From Cacajao melanocephalus (taxonomy: Eukaryota > Chordata > Mammalia > Primates > Pitheciidae): a DNA stretch of 64,000 nucleotides. Both the position numbers and the translations under genes were made by a program. The first letter of the stretch is position 1. Every line of letters starts with the position of its first letter. The notes under the pieces are model-generated. The model was given only the letters and a program-made list of their open reading frames with translations. It did no database searches and was not told where the DNA came from. The DNA is taken from positions 1 through 64,000 of the forward strand of contig CAUYLG010039423.1 of assembly GCA_963573385.1 (NCBI GenBank), read 5' to 3'. This document shows positions 55,652 through 64,000 of this stretch, piece after piece.

Positions 55652-55774
55652 TTATTATCCTATACATGGCACATACCCTACCATAAATGACCCTGTCTGG
55701 TACATTTACAAGTTATCTATCACAATGACCTGCACACAGTCTAAGCATACACAGATATACTTTGCTACTGTTAT

Positions 55775-56653
<879 letters not shown>

Positions 56654-56929
56654 AGGCTGGGTATGATGGCTCATACCTGGGCCGAGGCAGGCAGATCACT
56701 TGAGGTCAGGAGTTCAAGACCTGCCTGGCCAACAAAGAGAAATCCCGTCTCTACAAAAAATACAAAAAAAATAGCCAGGTGTGGTGGCGCAGGCCTATAA
56801 TCCCAGCTATTGGGGAGAAAGTGAGACAGGAGAATCACTTGAAACCAGGAGACAGAGGTTACAGTGAGCCAAGATCACACCACTGCCCTTCAGCCTAGGC
56901 AACAGAGCAAGACTCCATCTCAAAAAAAT
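56654..56929 (+). mobile_element. Alu with left-arm deletion
   Basis: Joins GGCTCATACCTGG to GCCGAGGCAGGCAG, losing CAGCACTTTGGGAG. Confidence 0.9.
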
Positions 56930-57129
56930 ATATACATAACCAAGCAGCATCCACTATAATAGGTCCAAGATTAGGTAAGGATTATACTGAAACATAACAG
57001 AGTTATGGAATATGTAATCTACCAATACTTTTAAAACAAATTAGTAGCATGACAGCTAAAGGGGATAAGCTGTATTTATATTTACATGGCTTGCCTGGGA
57101 AGCTCAACAAAAAAGAACTACATTCTAAA

Positions 57130-57250
57130 GGTCAGGCATGGTGGTTCATACCTGTCATCTCAGCACTTTGGGAGGCAGAGGCAGGAGGATCTCTTGAGCC
57201 CAGGAGTTCCAGGAGCAGCCTGGGCAACAGAGTGACACCCAGTCTCTAAA
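57130..57250 (+). mobile_element. Alu left monomer
   Basis: One-armed Alu whose tail has turned into an ATAC/AT repeat. Confidence 0.85.
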
Positions 57251-57268
57251 ATACATACATACATATAC

Positions 57269-57284
<16 letters not shown>
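57251..57284. repeat. (ATAC)n(AT)n microsatellite
   Basis: Alternating AT/ATAC between an Alu tail and a poly-T. Confidence 0.9.
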
Positions 57285-57299
<15 letters not shown>

Positions 57300-57742
57300 A
57301 AGAGAATGTGTCCTTGGCCAGGTGCAGTGGTTCACGCCTATAATCCCGGTACTTTGGGAAGCCGAGGCAAATGGATCACCTGAGGTCAGGAGTTTGAGAC
57401 CAGCCTTGCCAACAGGGTAAAACCCTGTCTCCACTAAAAATACAAAAATTAGCTGGGCATGGTGGCATGTGCCTATAGTCCCAGCTACGTGCGAGGCTGA
57501 GACAGGAGAAACACTTGAACAAATGAGGAAGAAGTTACAGTGAGCCAAGGTTGTGCCACTGCACTCCAGCCTTGGTGACAGACCAAGACTCCATCTCAAA
57601 AAAAAAAAAAAAAAAAGAGAGAGAAAGAGAATGCGGCCACACTATGTTGCCCAGGCTGAACTTCAACTCCTGGCCTCAGGCAAGCCTCCTCCCTCTGCCT
57701 CCCTAAATGCTGAGATTACAGGGATGAGCCACCGCATCCAGC
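57285..57742 (-). mobile_element. Alu left-arm (FLAM-like), minus, split by an Alu
   Basis: The poly-T (57285-57299) and body (57625-57742, ending CCACCGCATCCAGCC) belong to one old minus monomer. They are separated by the plus-strand Alu below. Confidence 0.8.
57300..57635 (+). mobile_element. Alu nested in the FLAM-like element
   Basis: Full dimer 57315-57624 flanked by AAGAGAATGTG / AAGAGAATGCG, so the target duplication lies within the older monomer. Confidence 0.88.
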
Positions 57743-57834
57743 CACAACAATCTTTTTTTTTTTTTTTTTTTTTAATCACCTGGGTGCAGGTGGGCTAATA
57801 CCGAAAAGGGCATTAGCCCACAACAATCTTTTTT
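57742..57834 (-). mobile_element. Very short poly(A)-tailed retroinsertion, LTR7-like R segment
   Basis: CCACAACAATCTTTTTT at 57742-57758 and 57818-57834 is a perfect 17-bp target duplication. On the minus strand, about 44 bases lie between the copies (57817-57774): GGCTAATGCC, CTTTTC, GGTATTAGCC, then CACCTG, CACC, CAGGTG, ATT and a run of 21 A. This makes two adjacent hairpins. By memory the body resembles the R-region start of HERV-H-type LTR7. It has no coding capacity. Confidence 0.65.
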
Positions 57835-57999
57835 AAAAAAATTAGCCAGGCATAGTGACACACGCCTGTGGTCCCTGCTACTTGGGAGGCTAAGACAGGA
57901 GGCTCTCTTGAGCTACAGCCCAGGAGGTAGACGCTGCAATAAGCCATGATCATGCCACTACACTCCAGCATGGGCAAAAGAGCAGGAACTTGTCTCAGG
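57835..57999 (+). mobile_element. Alu right-arm fragment
   Basis: Starts AAATTAGCCAGGCATAGTGA and ends CTTGTCTCAGGA. The left arm is absent. Confidence 0.85.
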
Positions 58000-58202
58000 A
58001 AGAATTATGTTCTCTATAGTATCAGTCTTGGCGGTTGCTAAAATACAAAAAGGAACTTCTTAAAATATATTAAACACAAACAGAGCAATATCTAAAGGAT
58101 AATTTAAAATACTGCTTTACTTTATCAACAACTGTTTGTCCTAAAAATACCAGAGGACAAAGTGTTTAACTGAAGTCCAACTTTATACATGAAACCTCTT
58201 CA

Positions 58203-58365
58203 GAATTAGCTGGGCGTGGTGGCACACACCTGTAATCCCAGCTACTCAGGAAGCTGAGGCAGGAAAATTGCTTCAACCTGGGAAGTGGAGGTTGCAGTGC
58301 ACCAAGATCACACCACTGCACTCCAGCCTGGACAACAAAAGTGAGGCTCCGTCTTAAAAAAAAAT
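58203..58365 (+). mobile_element. Alu right-arm fragment
   Basis: Starts AATTAGCTGGGCGTGGTGGC and ends in an A run. Confidence 0.88.
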
Positions 58366-58900
58366 CTGTTCAGACCTTCTCAGTGGGAGTGTACACTTTC
58401 TGGAAAGCAATTTGGCCATATGACATAAAATGCATTTTTGACCCAGAAATACCAACTCTGGAACGCATCCTTAGGAAATGCAGATCAAATTGAGTACAAG
58501 AGGAAAACACAGGAGATCACTCAAATGTCCAATGAGGGAATTACCAAATATGTTATGGAATAGCCACAAGATATACCACAATGGAATAAACTATGAAGAC
58601 ATGAAAAATGGTTTTAGATAGAAAAATGCATACACTGTAACAATTAAAAGGAAACAAACCAGAAAATAAAGCATTATAAGTAATATTATCTCAGAACTTT
58701 TTAAAAGACATTGGGATATAAACATTTTAAAAAGATAAAAAGAAAATGCTTTTAATGACAGTAGTTAATCTTGGATAGTAGAAATAAGTGGCTTCTTCTA
58801 CTTTATATTATTATTTTCACATCTCTGATAATGAGCCTGTATTGTTTTGATAACACAGAAAAAAATTTTCAGCAAAAAATCTTTTAATAAATATTAAGTA
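58366..58900 (+). mobile_element. L1ME/MC-type 3' end
   Basis: GTGTACACTTTCTGGAAAGC, CAATTTGGCC, CTCAAATGTCCAATGAGGGA, CCACAATGGAATAAACTATG and later diverged 3' UTR follow old L1 ends. Confidence 0.7.
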
Positions 58901-59622
<722 letters not shown>

Positions 59623-59929
59623 CTCTGGTTTTTAAAGATATTAAAGGTAATTCAACAACTCAATAACGCCTGTTAGCCAGTTATTTAAATATCCAAACAT
59701 AATATTACACTCTTACCTTCCACAGATTATCATTCCTTCTCCTAGTTCATGTTCATAGATAGTCCTCAAATGTTAGTCAATATATTTAAGATGCCTGAAT
59801 TTAAAATGCTCTCTAGGAGAATATTAAATACAAAAAAGATGTTTAATGGATTAAGATCTCCCAATTCACAGTTCTATGATTTAACCTCAGCTGGATCTAA
59901 AGAGGTGGGAAAAGTAGAAAGTACACTGG
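59623..59929. other. ARL8B intron 1, unassigned
   Basis: A+T-rich, with a 71-codon plus frame (59749-59964) that runs into a MIR. No function suggested. Confidence 0.4.
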
Positions 59930-60090
59930 CCCTGGATTCTAATTCTATCTCTGCTACTAATTAGCTTTGTTGCGTTAGGAATTCAATTTAACCTTGCTGG
60001 ATCTGCTAGCCACATCTAAAAAATGGGGGTAAAATTAGACTACTTAATTCAGTTTCTACAAACTCTTTAAAGGTTCATAATTCTATAGTC
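59930..60090 (+). repeat. MIR fragment
   Basis: CTGGATTCTAATTCTATCTC, CTGCTACTAATTAGC and AAAAAATGGGGGTAAAATTA follow the MIR order. Confidence 0.7.
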
Positions 60091-61047
60091 TCCCCAAATA
60101 TCTTCTTTTCCTAATTCTCAGCTGTAATAAACCACTCCCTGAATTAACCTTTCAGGTATCAACAATGTGTGAAAAGTGTGGACAAATTTGTATACTTCCA
60201 TTCAAAAAATACATAATGTCCATAAGATTTATTCTATGTTATTTTCGTAAATTCTATTAGATTTTTTTAAATAACTATACTGTAACATATCTAAGAGCCC
60301 CAGTTAAAAATAAAGATTACTCAACATATATCACACTTATAGGCACATGACTTATTGTGCAATAACTGCCAGACAGTTAGCAATGGAAAACATTTCATTC
60401 CCTGACAATAACCAGAAAATTAAAGACTAGGGGAGTCTCTTTTTCATAATGTATAAAACAAAAGAGAAAATTGTTTATCAAGTGTCTCTACATAAAATTA
60501 GATAAAATGAAGTATCATTTCAGTTTTAAACTCCTAAGGAAAACTATTTAAGTCTGAGCATTCTGTAACTAAGCCGCATTATCTTTTAGAATTGCACCAA
60601 ACCCTACATATAATAGTAATTCAGCTTCACAAACCTTTTGAGTAAGTTAAATGACATCTATTAAATTTTCCTTAATGCTTAAGGTACATACAACGACATT
60701 TCAATTTTTACAAAAAGAAAAATGGCTTCTCCTGAAGCTTTTCATACCTGATAAGTTGCTTCTTAAATTTGAATAAATGGTCAACTTCCTAGAGTGACAC
60801 TTAGTACTCAATACATCTTTATTTCTGATCCTATAAAGCAAACATTTCACATAGAATACAAAAAAGTACAGCTGATGTTTTAAAAGGCTAAACTTACTAT
60901 TTTGGACACATTGTTTCTACCTAAAAATCTGTAAAATCATCTTTAAACACCAACTTTCATTTTAATTACTACACCCTCAATATATTCTACAAGAATCAGG
61001 GGTTAGTTAAGTCTTAAGGTTTAAAAAAAAAAAAAAAAAAAAGTATG
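60091..61047. other. ARL8B intron 1, unassigned 950 bp
   Basis: Low repeat content for this intron. A 20-base A run at 61023-61042 precedes the next Alu. No coding frame or RNA gene seen. Confidence 0.45.
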
Positions 61048-61341
61048 GCCAGGCGCAGTGGCTCACGCCTGTAATCCCAGCACTTTGGGAGGCCAAGACA
61101 GGTGGATCATGAGGTCAAGAGTCAGGGACAAGCCTGACCAACATGGTGAAACCACAACTTTACTAAATATATGCAAAAATTAGCCAGGCATGGTGGTGGG
61201 CGCCTGCAGTCCCACCTACTCAGGAAGCTGAGTCAGGAGAGCTGCTTGAACCCAGGAAGCAGAGGTTGCAGTGAGCTGAGATGGTGCCACTGCAATACAG
61301 CCTAGGCAACAGAGCAATATTCCGTCTCAAAGAAAAAGGTA
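61048..61341 (+). mobile_element. Alu, full length
   Basis: Starts GGCCAGGCGCAGTGGCTCAC, with AluY-like GTGGATCATGAGGTCAAGAG. Confidence 0.92.
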
Positions 61342-61447
61342 TGAAATTTACTGAGGTCCTCTTTTCAGCATCTTAAAAGCCACAGCCAATTATGCCTAGA
61401 TGGCTTTTTTTTTAATTAGTATTACTTTTAATTGACAAATCATAATT

Positions 61448-61505
61448 GTGTGTGTGTATACGTGTGTGTGTGTATATATATATATATGTGTGTGTGTGTA
61501 TACAC
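61448..61505. repeat. (TG)n(TA)n(TG)n microsatellite
   Basis: Alternating purine-pyrimidine over 58 bases, ending at the poly-T of the following minus-strand Alu. Confidence 0.95.
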
Positions 61506-61508
61506 ATA

Positions 61509-61796
<288 letters not shown>

Positions 61797-61981
61797 ATCA
61801 TAATTGTATATATTTATGGAGTACAATGAGATGTTCTGATACATGTTTACAGTGTGGAATGACTAAATCAAGCTAATTAACACATCCATTACATCATTTT
61901 TTTGGTGACTTACTTTTCTTAACAGAAGCTACCCACACCACTATACTTTTAAAAAGAATAGTCTAATGATAAGATAATAGT

Positions 61982-62268
61982 GGGCCTGGAGCAGTAGCTC
62001 ACACCAGTAATCTCAACACTTTGGGAGACCAAGGTGGGTGGACCACTTGAGACCAGGAGTTCAAGACCAGCCTGGACAACACAGTGAACCCTCGTCTCTA
62101 CTAAAAATACAAAAATTAACTGGGCATGGTGGCGGGCACCTGTAGTCCCAAATACTCGGGAGGCTGAGGCATGAGAATAGCTTGAACCCAGGAGGCAGAG
62201 GTCACAGAGAGCCAAGATCACGCCACTGCACTCCAGCCTCGGCAACAAATCGGGACTCTGTCTCAAAA
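61982..62268 (+). mobile_element. Alu, full length
   Basis: Complete dimer with almost no A tail. Flanked by AAGATAATAGT / CAAAATAGTGG. Confidence 0.92.
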
Positions 62269-62526
62269 TAGTGGAGCCACTGGTTCACTTTCAGTTCAAC
62301 AGCTTTGCAGAAGTTTTGTTGTTGTTAAGTATAATGATCTAATGGGGGGGGCAGGGGGAAACACATGATGTGATTACTTTCCACAATCCATAAATCCACT
62401 ACTGCAGCCCACATTTGGATAGATACAGTGATTCAAACTGAAAAATGATTCTAGCTGAGTCCCTTCTCAATACTTTTCAAGCCATTGTTCCTGTATTAAA
62501 TGGGTACACCCAATTACAAATAATAA

Positions 62527-62766
62527 CAACAGTTACCATTTACCTGCCCCCTTCTGTGGGCAGGTATGAGTGCTAGTCACTTAACATCTTTCATGTCATT
62601 TAATCCCTAGAGTAACTCTGTAAGAAACATATCATTACCTCCATTTAATAGATGGGAAAGTAAGGTCTCAAAGAGGTTGTAATAAGGCTGCTACATGGCA
62701 GAGCGAGATTGCAAATCCAGGGTTGTCTGACTTCAAAGGTCATGCTCATTAAGCTACACTGTCTAC
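62527..62766 (-). repeat. MIR, near full length
   Basis: CATTTACCTGCCCCCTTCTG, TTAATAGATGGGAAAGTAAG and CTGACTTCAAAGGTCATGCT, then ATTAAGCTACACTGTCTA, follow the MIR reverse complement. Confidence 0.8.
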
Positions 62767-62983
62767 TGAAAACAGAAGCAAGAAAATCAGCAAGAAGTTT
62801 CTCAAAGATATGCTCAGCTTTTTAGATTTCCCATACATAACCTCAATAACAATGTTGTCAAAGGAACAGGATTTACAAGATGACTCCAATTCTCATCTCA
62901 AGGAGATGAGAAAATTTACAGTTAACTGAGCACAACTTCACCCAAGCTTATGCCTCATCTTTTCCATATTATATAAAAGTTCT

Positions 62984-63300
62984 AGACAGTTGTGATGGCT
63001 CAAGTTTATAATCCCAGCACGCTGGGAAGCCAAGGCAGGAAGACTGTTTGAGGACAGTAGCTCAAAACCAGCCCTGGCAACATAGCAAGAGACCATCTCT
63101 ATAAAAAAAAATTAAAAATAAATAAACAGCCAGCCATGGTGGTGGCACGTGCCTGTAGTTCCAGCTACTTGGGAGGCTGAGGCAGGGAGGACCACATGAA
63201 CCCAGGAGTTGGAGGCTGCAGTGAACTATGACTACACCACTGCACTCCCATCTGAGCGAAAGCACAAGACCCTGTCCTCAAAAAAAAGAAAAGAAAAAAA
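62984..63300 (+). mobile_element. Alu, old
   Basis: AluJ-like dimer with inserts in the right arm and an AAAAAAAGAAAAGAAAAAAA tail. Confidence 0.9.
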
Positions 63301-63345
63301 TTCTAATATAAATATGTAACCCAAAGTTCATTTGTCCTCATTAAT

Positions 63346-63513
63346 TTTAGTGGTATTAGGCCAGGCATGATGGTTCACGCCTGTAATCCCAGCACTTTGG
63401 GAGGTGGAGGCAGGACTGCTTGAGCCCCTGAGTTCAAGGCCGGCCTGGGCAAAATAGGAAGATCTCATCTCTATCAGTAAAAAAAAAAAAAAAAAAAAGA
63501 TTTAGTAGTATTA
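63346..63513 (+). mobile_element. Alu left monomer with target duplication
   Basis: TTTAGTGGTATTA (63346-63358) and TTTAGTAGTATTA (63501-63513) flank a single left arm (63359-63480) plus a 20-base A tail. It is a complete one-armed insertion. Confidence 0.88.
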
Positions 63514-63580
63514 GATACACTTTTCACTCTCCTATTCCTGTGGAAAGATAATCATTCCAAGCGCAAAAAATCACATTACA

Positions 63581-63999
<419 letters not shown>

Positions 64000-64000
64000 T

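Overview
This window is primate nuclear DNA. It is crowded with Alu elements (about 50, some with AluY-type features) and old L1, L2, MIR, MaLR and Tigger copies. It contains parts of two spliced genes, both on the minus strand, that I recognise from their encoded proteins: the 5' end of EDEM1 and most of ARL8B. The two are neighbours on human chromosome 3p26, so the window reads against the direction of transcription. By memory, EDEM1 exon 1 differs from the human protein at about nine residues. That favours a non-human primate, possibly an Old World monkey, but I could not compare sequences.

Layout from low to high coordinate. 1-4156 is EDEM1 intron 2, and 4157-4229 is EDEM1 exon 2. 4230-10385 is EDEM1 intron 1. 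10386-10894 is the coding part of EDEM1 exon 1, inside a CpG island of about 1.2 kb (10190-11420) that holds the promoter. About 11430-16684 is intergenic. ARL8B follows: 3' UTR about 16685-18707, then coding exons 7 (18708-18757), 6 (22729-22799), 5 (23060-23127), 4 (24099-24192), 3 (24615-24688) and 2 (27236-27316). All these introns begin with GT and end with AG, and the reading phases join exactly. From 27317 to the window end is ARL8B intron 1; exon 1, with the start codon and P-loop, lies beyond 64000.

The two products work in different organelles. EDEM1 is an ER mannosidase-family protein that sends misfolded glycoproteins to degradation and is a known IRE1-XBP1 target. ARL8B is a lysosomal Arf-like GTPase that couples lysosomes to kinesin and to HOPS tethering. 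Nothing suggests joint regulation beyond their head-to-tail order.

I saw no prokaryotic-type system, CRISPR array, rRNA or tRNA. The observations most worth checking are: ERSE/UPRE-like sites upstream of EDEM1; an overlapping upstream ORF at the EDEM1 start; an in-place inversion inside an Alu; a tiny poly(A)-tailed retroinsertion with two adjacent hairpins that resembles an LTR7-type R region; a strong bias of Alus to the strand antisense to ARL8B; and several nested or composite Alu insertions.
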